Notes: generated by a model not told the origin, from the letters alone. Numbered from the stretch's first letter, positions 10,155-18,025 are shown. The stretch is 64,000 nucleotides of DNA from Carboxylicivirga sp. (GCA_025210475.1 JAOARW010000097.1:34269-98268); one strand, 5' to 3'. Translations and numbers: made by a program.

Positions 10155-10161
10155 CACTGGA

Positions 10162-10196
10162 AACCCTGCTAAATCTAAGGATTGGCAGGGTTTTTC
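10162..10196 (+). terminator. Terminator after tRNA-Arg
   Basis: AACCCTGC (10162-10169) pairs with GCAGGGTT (10185-10192) across a 15-nt loop, followed by TTTCATTTTT. It lies immediately after the tRNA. Confidence 0.8.
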
Positions 10197-10260
10197 ATTT
10201 TTACCCTATTCACACTTTACTTGCTTTTTTGCTCATTTTTTTGCACTTTTATCTAAGAAT

Positions 10261-10312
10261 GTGACGAAAAAACGACGAAATTTCGTCACTATTCTAGAAA
10301 AGTGACGAAAAA
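10261..10312. promoter_or_regulatory. TGACGAAA repeat cluster before the integrase
   Basis: GTGACGAAA at 10261, the perfect 14-bp palindrome GACGAAATTTCGTC at 10274-10287 and GTGACGAAAAA at 10302 place four copies of GACGAAA in about 50 bp, ending just before the integrase ATG. Likely arm-type integrase sites or an autoregulatory operator. Confidence 0.6.
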
Positions 10313-10320
10313 CCAAAACC

Positions 10321-11580
10321 ATGGCAAAAGCGAAGTTACATTGTGATGTGGCTCATCCTAATAAAAAAGGATTGTGCAATATCAGAATAAGGATTTTCCA
10401 CCAACAAAAAGCGAGATTCATTCAGACAGAATTTTATGTATCTCCAAGCTGTTGGGATAGCGATCTCCAGCTAATAAAATCCGAATGTAGGGATGTTCAG
10501 TCTGTAAAAGCAGCTAACCTGCAACTCAAAAGAAAGCTATCTGATGCTGAAGGTGCTATTCTGAATGCCAGAAATATCAAACTTTTAAGTGCAGACGATT
10601 TAAAAACATTGGCCGAAAATAATATAAACGGAGGTTTTGCCAGTAAGCAAACATTTATTAGTTACTATAAAAGACAGATCGAGCTAATGAAGCAACGACC
10701 AGGCGGCACCCATGAAATATATAATGACACCTTAAGGCGGATTGAAAAATATATAGATGGTCAACAATTGGTATTTGAGTCCATCAATAAAGAATGGCTT
10801 GCAAAATTTGACCTTTGGCTGATTAATAAATTAGGCAACTCACCATCTACCCGATCAATTGATTTTAGGAATATACGCGCCATCTTCAATAAAGCATTAG
10901 ACGAATCTGTTCCGGTTATTTCAGCCGAAATCTATCCGTTCGGACGAAGAGGATTTAAAATACCCAAAGGTACATCCAAGCATCGCGACCTTTCAAAGAA
11001 GCAATTCAAGGCAATTTTTAAGTACAAGACCGAACCAAGATCGAGAGCTGAACTTGGAAGAGATTCTTTTATATTGTCATTTTTACTCATTGGAATCAAC
11101 AACGCAGATTTATACAACCTCAAGAAAGGCGATATTACAAATACCGGCCGACTCTCCTATGAACGCAGAAAAACAAAGAAAGACTATAATATCAATATCC
11201 ACCCGCATGCAATGGAATTAATAAATAAACATGCTGGCCGTGGCGATAATTTGTTAATCTATTCTGAAAGATACACGGACACCAGAGGAATGGCTAAAGG
11301 TTTGAATACTGGATTGAATCAGATTGCGAAAGATTTGGGAATATCCGAATTAACAATGTATTACGCGCGCCATTCCTGGGCCACCTTTGCAGCTGAATTA
11401 GATATCCCAAAGGAAACCATAGCCGCAGCATTAGGCCACGGATCAAAAGAGGTAACCGACATTTACATTAATTTTAATGCAAAAAAAGTAGATAAAGCCA
11501 ATAAGAAGATTATTGAATATACAGAAGTTTTCGGCTCAAAGAAATCAAAAAAGAAATCTAAGAAGAAACAAAAGCTTTAA
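10321..11580 (+). CDS. int: Tyrosine recombinase / site-specific integrase
   Basis: Catalyses integration and excision of the element. 419 residues with a Bacteroidetes-type N-terminal Arm-binding domain, a SAM-like core-binding domain (about 110-210) and a C-terminal catalytic domain. Visible active-site elements are the Arg/His of YYARHSWAT, the His of ALGHGS and the nucleophile Tyr in DIYINF near the C-terminus. The tail is very Lys-rich (SKKSKKKSKKK). Its position just after tRNA-Arg fits target use at the tRNA 3' end. The start ATG follows the TGACGAAA cluster directly. Confidence 0.95.
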   Translation: MAKAKLHCDVAHPNKKGLCNIRIRIFHQQKARFIQTEFYVSPSCWDSDLQLIKSECRDVQSVKAANLQLKRKLSDAEGAILNARNIKLLSADDLKTLAENNINGGFASKQTFISYYKRQIELMKQRPGGTHEIYNDTLRRIEKYIDGQQLVFESINKEWLAKFDLWLINKLGNSPSTRSIDFRNIRAIFNKALDESVPVISAEIYPFGRRGFKIPKGTSKHRDLSKKQFKAIFKYKTEPRSRAELGRDSFILSFLLIGINNADLYNLKKGDITNTGRLSYERRKTKKDYNINIHPHAMELINKHAGRGDNLLIYSERYTDTRGMAKGLNTGLNQIAKDLGISELTMYYARHSWATFAAELDIPKETIAAALGHGSKEVTDIYINFNAKKVDKANKKIIEYTEVFGSKKSKKKSKKKQKL

Positions 11581-11749
11581 GCACATCAAGGTTTTTAGCC
11601 ATATCCTTTGATGCAAAGTGCAATTCATCTTCTAAAGTAGCACACCTGCTACTTAGCTGCTTATTCTGCACTTCTTTTAACTGTATGATTCTTTCTAATT
11701 CTTTAATCCTTTCATTCTTTGCTTTTAGCTTTTTGTAATAATAACTCAT
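11558..11749 (-). CDS. Small coiled-coil protein
   Basis: 63 residues, almost wholly charged coiled coil (KAKNERIKELERIIQLKE). The 3' end overlaps the integrase 3' end by 23 bp on the opposite strand. Last gene of the minus-strand group. No family recognised. Two other short coiled-coil proteins occur in this group (13653, 14132). Confidence 0.5.
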   Translation of the reverse strand: MSYYYKKLKAKNERIKELERIIQLKEVQNKQLSSRCATLEDELHFASKDMAKNLDVLKAFVSS

Positions 11750-11767
11750 GATAACTGGTTTATTGGT

Positions 11768-12535
11768 TTAATTCAGACTTACTCCATTATTTATGTATCC
11801 ATCTTCATATTTATTATACATCTCATTTGCTTCGAAAAACTTACTACCTGGCCGAACCCTCATTGCAAAACGACTAAATCCATAACTGGCCAGCTTAGAT
11901 AAAACTCCCTGCATTTGTTTTTTATTGATTTCATCAAGGGATAATTTATGCTTTATCATGTTTTGATCTCTCACAAAAAAGATATCATCATCAATCAACG
12001 ATTCGGGAAGTTTGTGATTTACAATCTCGACAACATTATCAAAATCGAAATACGGACATAAATGACATCCGGAAGATTTTGATTCCTGTTTTAGCTTATC
12101 GATCAGTGTAATCTTATCAATTCTCCAAACCTTATCATTAAAGGATCCGAATTCATAATAATTACGCACACCATCACGAATATACCTACTTATTTTCTTA
12201 AGCTTTGAACAACCCCAACCAATCATGTGCGGAGCTTGCCAACAGTATTTTGCTCCCGATTCATGTCGCTCAGAAGCGCAATCAAATACGAATTTATATT
12301 TGAGGATAAACCGATATAGATGCACCGGCTTATCCTCATAATATGCTTTTACCGTCCTCCATTTGCAAATAATCATTAGTAGATCGAAATAATCTTCATA
12401 AGCCGAAAATAACTCATGATCGCTAAGTGTTAGCTTAACCACCCCATCATCAACCATTGCACCTAACTTGAGTGATGTTTGCACAACTTCGGTGTATTGC
12501 TTTGATCGCGACTTATGTATTTCGATTAGTAGCAT
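11768..12535 (-). CDS. Hypothetical protein, Cys-containing
   Basis: 255-residue soluble protein, not recognised. It is aromatic-rich (KYCWQAPHMIGWGCSKLKK) with CHLCPYF in the middle, and no signal peptide. It could be a DNA- or RNA-binding factor of the element, but nothing specific supports that. Lies 16 bp downstream of the lipoprotein gene. Confidence 0.6.
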   Translation of the reverse strand: MLLIEIHKSRSKQYTEVVQTSLKLGAMVDDGVVKLTLSDHELFSAYEDYFDLLMIICKWRTVKAYYEDKPVHLYRFILKYKFVFDCASERHESGAKYCWQAPHMIGWGCSKLKKISRYIRDGVRNYYEFGSFNDKVWRIDKITLIDKLKQESKSSGCHLCPYFDFDNVVEIVNHKLPESLIDDDIFFVRDQNMIKHKLSLDEINKKQMQGVLSKLASYGFSRFAMRVRPGSKFFEANEMYNKYEDGYINNGVSLN

Positions 12536-12551
12536 TAGTTTAAATTGAAAC

Positions 12552-13268
12552 TTATTTAATAATAGGTTGGGAACTCGCCTTAAAGTGTTTCAATAATCGA
12601 GAAAAGTTTATGCTTGATTTTAGATCGTTATTGGCAGAATACATAACCAGGAAACTTCCATATGAAACACCAACCATAATAATATTTTTAGCACTCCCTT
12701 CGTTGAATGAATCAATGAATACTAAGATATCATCAACTTCACCTAAGTAGTGATATCTTTCTTTTAAAAACTTACCCAGTAAACTTGCATAATTCCCATC
12801 GATAAAACATCCAACCGTTTCGATCTTATCATCTTGATCAAAAGCATACAGCAATAATTTACAAGTAGAGTAATTTAAGTATCCTATTTTATCATCATCT
12901 TCACTATCTGGCTTTCCATACTTATTGATAACGTCGCTTTTTGACAAAGACCAATCTCTTAAAGGTTCAATGTATAAATCATAATTACCTTCAACTATTA
13001 CAGGTATACGATAAGCTTCTCCTTCGCACTCAAGAATAACTTCAGCTTCACCAACCTTAACACCTTCAACTAATCCGGTATTATTTACATCTGCATGAAA
13101 GGCATTAGATGATGCGTAAGATACCTCATACTGAGATTCAATTTGAATTTGCTCTTTTTCCCCTGAAAACAAAGTAATACTTTCAGTTTCGATTTTAATC
13201 TTTTGTGGATCATCTTCTGAACATCCAAAAACTATGGCCATTAATAAGCCAATTAATAAATATCTCAT
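12552..13268 (-). CDS. Lipoprotein with BIG2-like Ig domain
   Basis: Starting at the ATG at 13268 gives a clean lipoprotein signal (MRYLLIGLLMAIVFGCSEDD); the longer upstream frame is ignored. Residues about 25-95 read like a bacterial Ig-like (BIG2) domain (ITLFSGEKEQIQIES, ASSNAFHADVNNTGLVEGVK, GEAEVILE). The rest is an unrecognised alpha/beta domain (YIEPLRDWSLSKSDVINKYG). Probably anchored at the cell surface or periplasm; a cargo (moron) gene of the element. The ATG overlaps the previous gene's stop by 4 nt. Confidence 0.7.
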   Translation of the reverse strand: MRYLLIGLLMAIVFGCSEDDPQKIKIETESITLFSGEKEQIQIESQYEVSYASSNAFHADVNNTGLVEGVKVGEAEVILECEGEAYRIPVIVEGNYDLYIEPLRDWSLSKSDVINKYGKPDSEDDDKIGYLNYSTCKLLLYAFDQDDKIETVGCFIDGNYASLLGKFLKERYHYLGEVDDILVFIDSFNEGSAKNIIMVGVSYGSFLVMYSANNDLKSSINFSRLLKHFKASSQPIIK

Positions 13269-13681
13269 GATGTGGGGGTTAAATTTGGTCCAATAATATT
13301 TAAAATCATATCTAAAGTGGTGTACACTAAAATAGGAATACACCCATTTAGCCGCCTTTGAAATTCAAGTACAGAATATTGTGTATAGACAGAATAAGGC
13401 CTAATTACAAATATTTTATCCAGTGAATTTTCAGCAATAAAATCTTCATATTGCTCACAGGCCCATACAATGTCATTTTCACTCACAGGGCCAGCAAAGG
13501 CAGAGTCAACAACCAGGTGGTTGCAGTTTAGTTTAGAATAGTAATGTAAAGATTCTTTTAAAACAGTCCTATATTCCAAAGATGGAACAAACTGCTTGTA
13601 TCTCTTTACCAGAAGCGAATAAGCTTCGTAGTGTTCAAGGATCGCCCGTTTGCTATCCCATATTTTCACCTTTTTGATCAT
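13265..13681 (-). CDS. Hypothetical protein (alpha/beta, STAS-like length)
   Basis: 138 residues with alternating strands and helices (LNCNHLVVDSAFAGPVS; SLDKIFVIRPYSVYTQYS), the layout of small anti-sigma-antagonist-like folds, but no diagnostic motif. Overlaps both neighbours, so it is co-translated within the minus-strand set. Function unknown. Confidence 0.55.
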   Translation of the reverse strand: MIKKVKIWDSKRAILEHYEAYSLLVKRYKQFVPSLEYRTVLKESLHYYSKLNCNHLVVDSAFAGPVSENDIVWACEQYEDFIAENSLDKIFVIRPYSVYTQYSVLEFQRRLNGCIPILVYTTLDMILNIIGPNLTPTS

Positions 13682-14024
13682 CTTGATTTTGATTTAGGGT
13701 TAATTTGTCGATTTCCGAGTTGGCTATATTTAAATTCAGCCCTCGAATCTTTTCCATGACCGGCTCCCCTAAAAACTCGCGAATGATCTTTATTTGTGTC
13801 TCACTTACAGCATTCAATTCAAGCTGATAATTTATTAGATTTCTCACAACCGATAATTTCTTTTGAAGAAACTTATCCCTATCGTTTGCGAGTTCTAACT
13901 TTAGCTTAAGATGTTCCTCGCGCATCTCAGCCAATGCTTTTTCTCGCTCAAATCTAATGCGCTGATGCAGATTAAAATACCTGCAAATTCCCAATCTTAT
14001 GATTCCCTTCTTAAATAGTTTCAT
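13653..14024 (-). CDS. Hypothetical coiled-coil protein
   Basis: 123 residues. A basic start (MKLFKKGIIRLGICRYF) is followed by a long coiled coil (EKALAEMREEHLKLKLELAN) and a polar C-terminus. It overlaps the next gene by 29 bp. No family recognised; may oligomerise with the other coiled-coil proteins of the element. Confidence 0.5.
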   Translation of the reverse strand: MKLFKKGIIRLGICRYFNLHQRIRFEREKALAEMREEHLKLKLELANDRDKFLQKKLSVVRNLINYQLELNAVSETQIKIIREFLGEPVMEKIRGLNLNIANSEIDKLTLNQNQDDQKGENMG

Positions 14025-14131
14025 AACTACCTTCCCACATTAAATTTTTACACAATTATATCATCTGACGGTGTGTATCATCAACCTCCTTTCTTGTTTT
14101 GGTTAGTAAATAGGTTTATTTAGATATCCAA

Positions 14132-14305
14132 TTAGTTGCATCGATCTTTGAGAATTAGAATTTCTTTTTCGAGCTCTTTTATTCGATCTTTTAAAATCCG
14201 ATTCTCTTTGTGGAGCTTTTTATTTTCCAGTTTCACTTCTCCTTCGTTCTTTTCTATGTACGCTCCTATTTGACTATGGGTTATGGTTATTTGGTTATTT
14301 ATCAT
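14132..14305 (-). CDS. Small coiled-coil protein
   Basis: 57 codons from ATG at 14305 to TAA at 14132. Contains a Lys/Glu heptad helix (KLHKENRILKDRIKELEKEI). It begins 6 bp after the repressor stop, so it is co-transcribed. Its helix resembles the C-terminal coiled coil of the repressor, which could allow mixed assembly; that is inference. Confidence 0.5.
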   Translation of the reverse strand: MINNQITITHSQIGAYIEKNEGEVKLENKKLHKENRILKDRIKELEKEILILKDRCN

Positions 14306-14311
14306 GCTTGG

Positions 14312-14818
14312 CTAGCCTTTAAGTTGCTTTTTGTATAAGTTTATTATTTCATTTTTAGATTCTATAATTTCATCTTTCGACTTAATGATCTCGTCTTTAT
14401 TCTTCAATTCTTTCTTAAGGCTATCAATATCTTCTTTCAGTTTGCTTATCTGCATTTCTAAAGGAGCAGAGTATTTGATTTCGTCATCCATTGCAACATC
14501 CATCTTCTCCCCCATTACAACATTCTGATTTCCTTTATTTACACCACTGTTGTAATTTCCAATCTTATTGTTTTGAAATGTTCTGCTTTCAGAATTAGAT
14601 TTAAATATATTTCCATCTCCTGATAAAAGAAAAGATTCATTTAATTCTGGATATATTTTTAATAAGTCATACACTATACTCCTTGATATTGCTTGCGCCT
14701 GTCCGCGCAAGATTTTATATAATTTCTCAGGCCTTTTATATCCAAGTTTTTTAGATAGTTCATTAGCATTTAAGCCCAATCCACTTAAAACCTGTGTTAA
14801 GATTTCTTCTGGCTTCAT
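14312..14818 (-). CDS. CI-like transcriptional repressor of the tRNA element
   Basis: 168 residues. The N-terminal ~65 form a helix-turn-helix (LGLNANELSKKLGYKRPEKL) followed by ILRGQAQAISRSIVYDLLK and the phage-repressor hallmark ELNESFLLSGDGNIF. The C-terminus is a long coiled coil (KEDIDSLKKELKNKDEIIKS), with no S24 peptidase domain. It would therefore be inactivated by an antirepressor, such as the KilA-N protein at 15685, rather than by self-cleavage. Divergent from that operon, with shared operators in between. Confidence 0.8.
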   Translation of the reverse strand: MKPEEILTQVLSGLGLNANELSKKLGYKRPEKLYKILRGQAQAISRSIVYDLLKIYPELNESFLLSGDGNIFKSNSESRTFQNNKIGNYNSGVNKGNQNVVMGEKMDVAMDDEIKYSAPLEMQISKLKEDIDSLKKELKNKDEIIKSKDEIIESKNEIINLYKKQLKG

Positions 14819-14829
14819 TATTTAGATTA

Positions 14830-14910
14830 ATTCTAAATATACAACTATTTTGTATTTTCCGATGCACTTTAGTTGCAATTGAATACACTTTAGTTGTATA
14901 TTTGTTACAA
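14830..14910. promoter_or_regulatory. Divergent promoters with symmetric TAGTTGTATATTT operators
   Basis: TAGTTGTATATTT occurs on the plus strand at 14891-14903 and, reversed, on the minus strand at about 14835-14847. Each copy contains its promoter's -7 element: TATATTTG at 14897-14904 (plus, TTG at 14873, 21-bp spacer), and TATATTTAG on the minus strand before the repressor start. CACTTTAGTTG repeats at 14865 and 14886, 21 bp apart. This is the switch controlled by the repressor at 14312. Confidence 0.75.
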
Positions 14911-14990
14911 CAATTACAAGAAACCAATCAACTAGAATTAATAATGCAAGCAAACAAGATCAAAAACTAGTCAATCGGTTTAGATTTTAA

Positions 14991-15077
14991 ATGTACATCA
15001 AAATTATGAAACAAGAAAGCACAGTGTCAATCACTCGAAAGGGTGAAAAAGAGAAAAGGCCATTTGAAATTGGCTGA
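14991..15077 (+). CDS. Possible tiny leader protein
   Basis: 28 codons from ATG at 14991 (a second in-frame ATG at 15006), ending at TGA 15077. Very basic (SITRKGEKEKRPFEIG). First frame of the plus-strand operon. It may be a leader or chance; no family recognised. Confidence 0.25.
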   Translation: MYIKIMKQESTVSITRKGEKEKRPFEIG

Positions 15078-15122
15078 GGCATGCTTCCATCATGTTGCCA
15101 GGTTGATGTAAAGCATAGAATA

Positions 15123-15308
15123 ATGAAAGACTTATTCTATACACCAGCTCAATTCAGAAAAGCCTTAAAAGGCGAACGATTTATTAATCTGTATGAGATT
15201 AAGAACATCGAAAAAGCCTTTGGTGAAATCCCTCCAATCGGAATTAACCCGTGGACAGGTCGATACATTTTAACTGAAAGTGTAATCGCAGAATACAAAG
15301 TAGCATAA
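15123..15308 (+). CDS. Small hypothetical phage-type protein
   Basis: 61 residues starting MKDLFYTPAQFRKALKGE at ATG 15123; the 14 upstream codons lack a plausible context. Has an alternating helix pattern ending INPWTGRYILTESVIAEYK, resembling short DNA-binding helper proteins of phage early operons. No firm family. Confidence 0.55.
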   Translation: MKDLFYTPAQFRKALKGERFINLYEIKNIEKAFGEIPPIGINPWTGRYILTESVIAEYKVA

Positions 15309-15325
15309 CCAATAAACCAACTACC

Positions 15326-15682
15326 ATGACAACTAAAGTAATAACCCAACAAGCGGAGACTAAAGCGAAAAACATTTGCGTTCGCGTATTGGCTATCAGA
15401 AAGCATTACAACAATGTAGAACAGCTTGAAAAGGCCATTCGATTAAATGGCGTAAATGATTCCGACTTATTAAAGTCAACGTTGACAGATGCCTCTAAAA
15501 CTATTCCTGAAATAGTAAATGAAGAATATAGCATGCTAGGCCTTGCACTTAAGCAGCTCACCCCCTCAATTACTCAACAAACTGCTTTGTCTGTAATCTC
15601 TATCCTTCTTTCGGATATGGAAGAAAAACATACGCAGCTTGAAAATAGCCTCGAAGAACTTAACGTAATCAATAGAGCATAA
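15326..15682 (+). CDS. Hypothetical helical protein
   Basis: 118 residues, all helical (KAKNICVRVLAIRKHYNNVE; LSDMEEKHTQLENSLEELN). Second gene of the early-type operon, ending 2 bp before the antirepressor start. Not recognised. Confidence 0.55.
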   Translation: MTTKVITQQAETKAKNICVRVLAIRKHYNNVEQLEKAIRLNGVNDSDLLKSTLTDASKTIPEIVNEEYSMLGLALKQLTPSITQQTALSVISILLSDMEEKHTQLENSLEELNVINRA

Positions 15683-15684
15683 TC

Positions 15685-16461
15685 ATGGAAAACAAAGTAT
15701 TCTATTACAATGGAGCCAATATAACCTTTCAGCTGGGCAATGGCGATGTTATGGTGAATGCTACACAGATGGCAAAGTCATTCGGAAAACAACCTAGTGA
15801 CTGGATGAAAAACAAATCTGCGAAAGAATTTATACATTCCTTATCAGTCGTTCGGAACATTCTCCGAACGGATTTAGTAATTGTTTCCCAAGGAGGGAAT
15901 ATTCAAGGCACATGGATGCATGAAGATGTAGCTTTAGAATTTGCCCGTTGGTTAAATCCTCAATTTGCAATTTGGTGCAATGATCGCATCAAAGAACTCC
16001 TAAAACATGGAGCCACAGCCATCAACCCTGATGATCTTCTTAATCCAGACTTTATTATTCGAATTGCTACAGAACTAAAGCAAGAACGTGCAGCCAGACA
16101 ACTAGCTGAGGAAACCATAAAGTATCAAAGTAACGAGTTAAGAATTTCGGCCCCTAAAGTTGATTACCACGACCGAGTACTAAATGCTCAAGGTGTAATT
16201 AGTACCACGGAGATAGCAAAGGAGCTAGGTTATACCAGTGCTAAAGCCCTTAATAAAGTATTACGTCAGCTTGGAGTTATCTGGTTTGTTAATAATACCT
16301 GGACTCTTAAAGCTCCGTACAGCGGTAAAAATTACATCAAATACAAAACATACACTTACACAAATCATCTTGATCAGGAATGTGTAAGCCGCTCTCTTTA
16401 TTGGACGGAAAAAGGTCGCAAGTTCGTTCATGATTTTTTAGCTAGCAAACAGGTAGGATAA
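15685..16461 (+). CDS. KilA-N / KilAC domain antirepressor
   Basis: 258 residues. N-terminal KilA-N DNA-binding domain (NATQMAKSFGKQPSDWM, then QGTWMHEDVALEFARWLNPQ and WCNDRIKELLKHG, residues about 10-105). C-terminal antirepressor (KilAC) winged helix (STTEIAKELGYTSAKALNKV... RSLYWTEKGRKFVHDFL, about 160-255). Such proteins inactivate phage repressors that cannot self-cleave, which fits the coiled-coil repressor at 14312. Confidence 0.88.
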   Translation: MENKVFYYNGANITFQLGNGDVMVNATQMAKSFGKQPSDWMKNKSAKEFIHSLSVVRNILRTDLVIVSQGGNIQGTWMHEDVALEFARWLNPQFAIWCNDRIKELLKHGATAINPDDLLNPDFIIRIATELKQERAARQLAEETIKYQSNELRISAPKVDYHDRVLNAQGVISTTEIAKELGYTSAKALNKVLRQLGVIWFVNNTWTLKAPYSGKNYIKYKTYTYTNHLDQECVSRSLYWTEKGRKFVHDFLASKQVG

Positions 16462-16502
16462 CACCCATATTATAAACCAATAACCAATGAATCGGGAATA
16501 CC

Positions 16503-16781
16503 ATGAATTTACTATCAGAACGAGAGGAAGAAGTAGCTATGCTAGTTTTCCTCGGAAAGTCAAACCTAGAAATCGCGGAGGTACTTTATATCTCCGTAGA
16601 TACGGTTAAAACGCACCTCAAGAAGGCTTTTGAGAAAACAGAAAGCAAAAGCCGGACAGACCTCTCACGCGCTTGGTTAGAGCGTACATTCAATGTACAA
16701 TTCAGACGCTCGCCAAGTGATAATAAGTTGAAGATATTTAGAAACCTCAATACTTCTAGACATGCCAACGAAAGCAACTGA
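16503..16781 (+). CDS. LuxR/GerE-type HTH protein
   Basis: 92 residues that are essentially a stand-alone GerE helix-turn-helix: LLSEREEEVAMLVFLGKSNL then IAEVLYISVDTVKTHLKKAF. No receiver or sensor domain. Likely a transcription factor of the element. Its last 20 bp overlap the next gene. Confidence 0.8.
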   Translation: MNLLSEREEEVAMLVFLGKSNLEIAEVLYISVDTVKTHLKKAFEKTESKSRTDLSRAWLERTFNVQFRRSPSDNKLKIFRNLNTSRHANESN

Positions 16782-16998
16782 CGAAAACATCGATCTCGCT
16801 AAAAGAAAATGGCTAACTGAAAAGCAAGCCACTATTTATCTGGGCATTGGAAACCACAACATGTTCAAGAATTGGCGAGAGAATTTCGGGCTTCCATTTT
16901 ACATCCCAAGCGGAAATAAGATTCTTTATAAAAGAGTTGATTTAGATGCTTTTATTGAACGCACACGATGTGAAATGCCAGCCAATCGAGCCAGCTAA
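16762..16998 (+). CDS. Excisionase/MerR-like HTH_17 protein
   Basis: 78 residues with a winged helix: WLTEKQATIYLGIGNHNMF, FYIPSGNKILYKRVDLDAFI. This is the pattern of Xis-type small DNA-binding proteins (helix, turn, helix, then the Y-K-R-x-D-L-D-x-F wing). It may direct excision by the integrase at 10321. Confidence 0.75.
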   Translation: MPTKATDENIDLAKRKWLTEKQATIYLGIGNHNMFKNWRENFGLPFYIPSGNKILYKRVDLDAFIERTRCEMPANRAS

Positions 16999-17009
16999 AA
17001 ACAATAGCC

Positions 17010-17213
17010 ATGTACATTCAATCGACAGATATGCACGATGCACCTTGGAGCACACCCGAAAGGATGTACGAAGAAGATGCTAAATGTCCTTGTTGCGAAG
17101 GAACGGAGATAAAGGAAGATCGAAAGAATGATTCTGCCTGGTGTATGGATTGCGGCTTTTTTGATGAGCGCGATTCTTTTTATCCAATTGATTACTCAAA
17201 ACCTCCAAAATAA
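17010..17213 (+). CDS. Zinc-ribbon protein (Lar-like)
   Basis: 67 residues with a four-Cys zinc ribbon, CPCCEGTE ... WCMDCGFFDE. Short phage zinc ribbons of this shape are often annotated as restriction-alleviation (Lar) proteins, but the role here is not shown. The stop codon overlaps the next ATG (TAATG). Confidence 0.6.
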   Translation: MYIQSTDMHDAPWSTPERMYEEDAKCPCCEGTEIKEDRKNDSAWCMDCGFFDERDSFYPIDYSKPPK

Positions 17214-17401
17214 TGGGCGAAGAAAGATTAACAGAAAAGTTAACCATGGTGACATCACCACAACACGGAATCTTACGAATAGTAAACAATGTGACAGGTG
17301 TTGCTATCAGATACGATCTACAGGACTTCGATTTCGAAAAAGAAAAAGAGATCATTAAAAACGGTGTCCTGCGAAAAGTCAAAGAAATTAAAACTGCTTA
17401 A
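17213..17401 (+). CDS. Hypothetical protein
   Basis: 62 residues, small beta/alpha protein (TSPQHGILRIVNNVTGVAIR, then DFDFEKEKEIIKNGVLRK). Last intact gene before the prophage. Unrecognised. Confidence 0.55.
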   Translation: MGEERLTEKLTMVTSPQHGILRIVNNVTGVAIRYDLQDFDFEKEKEIIKNGVLRKVKEIKTA

Positions 17402-17413
17402 AAAACCATAGCC

Positions 17414-17426
17414 ATGGAAGTAAAAG
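17414..17426 (+). pseudogene. Start of a gene interrupted by the Mu-like prophage
   Basis: The sequence before ATG 17414 (aaaaaccatagcc) matches the context of the operon's start at 17010 (aaaaacaatagcc), so a further gene began here (Met-Glu-Val-Lys). It is cut after four codons where the phage starts. Joining the flanks gives only about eleven codons before a stop (...SSDRVG), so the original frame was either very short or already decayed. Confidence 0.4.
17419..17426. repeat. Target-site duplication, left copy (AGTAAAAG)
   Basis: AGTAAAAG abuts the first base of the phage (17427). The same 8 bp follow the last base of the phage at 52585-52592; the match extends one base further to the left (A). 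Confidence 0.75.
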
Positions 17427-17454
17427 TATAAGGGGTACTACGAATGATGCAAAT
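17427..17454 (+). repeat. Prophage terminal inverted repeat, left
   Basis: Reading inward it begins TATAAGGGGTACTACGAATG and continues A-TGCAAAT. Aligned without gaps to the other end read inward, positions 1-5, 8-9, 11, 14-19 and 22-28 agree. The ACGAATnnTGCAAAT block is the likely transposase site. Confidence 0.7.
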
Positions 17455-17601
17455 AATGATGCTCACACAAAAACAGCTCAAAACCTTGATGCATAAAGGA
17501 TGAAAGCCAAATACAGTCAAAAATTAAGTATTTCGAAAGGTGATGATAGATAGAATAAGCATTGAATTAGCTTATAATTTTAAGCCTTTTCAATTTGACC
17601 A

Positions 17602-17618
17602 TTTAAGCCCTGTTTAAT
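17602..17618. repeat. Dispersed phage palindrome, site 1 (degenerate)
   Basis: TTTAAG-CCCTG-TTTAAT: the 11-bp half-site spacing is kept but both halves are imperfect. Non-coding end of the prophage. Confidence 0.4.
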
Positions 17619-17651
17619 GTATTGATATAATTAGGATAGCGAATAAAACGC

Positions 17652-17690
17652 AAAACGGCATTTCAGTTAAATCTGATTTGCCGTTTTTTA
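17652..17690. terminator. Bidirectional terminator
   Basis: AAAACGGCA (17652-17660) pairs with TGCCGTTTT (17679-17687), with T-runs on both strands. It can end transcription leaving the leftward morphogenesis operon and shield the phage from outside reading. Confidence 0.75.
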
Positions 17691-17717
17691 TTACAAGATG
17701 CTATAAAAACATCGAAA

Positions 17718-17753
17718 GGTGACAAAATAGGTTACAAAATAGGTTACAATTTT
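17718..17753. repeat. Three tandem 12-bp repeats GGTKACAAAATA
   Basis: GGTGACAAAATA, GGTTACAAAATA and GGTTACAATTTT follow without gaps, about 290 bp from the phage end and just upstream of the promoter of the 17807 gene. Probably an operator or activator array. Confidence 0.6.
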
Positions 17754-17780
17754 AGTTTATGAAAATTACAAATAGCATTC

Positions 17781-17788
17781 TATTTTTG
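17781..17788 (+). promoter_or_regulatory. -7 element TATTTTTG for the 17807 gene
   Basis: Matches TAnnTTTG, 18 bp before ATG 17807. No good TTG at -33, so it may depend on an activator at the 12-bp repeats. Confidence 0.45.
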
Positions 17789-17806
17789 TATTAGACCTAT
17801 TCAAAC

Positions 17807-18025
17807 ATGCGCAATTCCGAACTTAAAAAGAAACGTGATAAACGAATGGTGGAGAAATTTCACCAACTATACGACATTGAGCGTAAGCGTATCGATGACG
17901 TATTGCTTGATTTATCTGAGAACTATTTCTTTTTAGATAAGGATTATATCTATAGCCGCATCTTCTATTGTAAAGAGAATAGTGCATACTACAATGAACT
18001 GTTAGAGACCTCAAATAATAAATAA
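17807..18025 (+). CDS. Small basic helical protein at the phage end
   Basis: 72 residues, strongly charged N-terminus (MRNSELKKKRDKRMVEKF) and aromatic C-terminal half (YIYSRIFYCKENSAYYNELL). It is a lone plus-strand gene facing the leftward head operon, with its own promoter and repeat array. The second half could be a small HTH, so a regulator is possible; no family recognised. Confidence 0.55.
   Translation: MRNSELKKKRDKRMVEKFHQLYDIERKRIDDVLLDLSENYFFLDKDYIYSRIFYCKENSAYYNELLETSNNK

Larger units (their letters stand above)
10155..17426. mobile_element. tRNA-Arg-associated integrative element or phage remnant
   Basis: The segment starts at the 3' end of the tRNA with a tyrosine integrase, followed by minus-strand genes, a CI-like repressor, a divergent promoter, and a plus-strand early-type operon with a KilA-N antirepressor and HTH/zinc-ribbon proteins. 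This is the regulatory arm of a temperate phage or satellite, with no structural genes. I could not find a second copy of the tRNA 3' end in the window, so the far boundary is unknown. 17426 is only where the Mu-like prophage begins. Confidence 0.55.
17455..17780. other. Non-coding terminal segment of the prophage
   Basis: No gene seen. It holds a degenerate copy of the dispersed palindrome (17602), a terminator (17652-17690) and three 12-bp direct repeats (17718-17753) before the promoter of the 17807 gene. Confidence 0.6.

Noticed and set aside
17400..17806. TG...CA ends with a 5-bp duplication for the Mu-like phage
   Set aside because: Listing every TG on the left with its preceding 5-mer against every CA on the right with its following 5-mer gave no match, whereas the 8-bp/TATAA solution is exact and in register.
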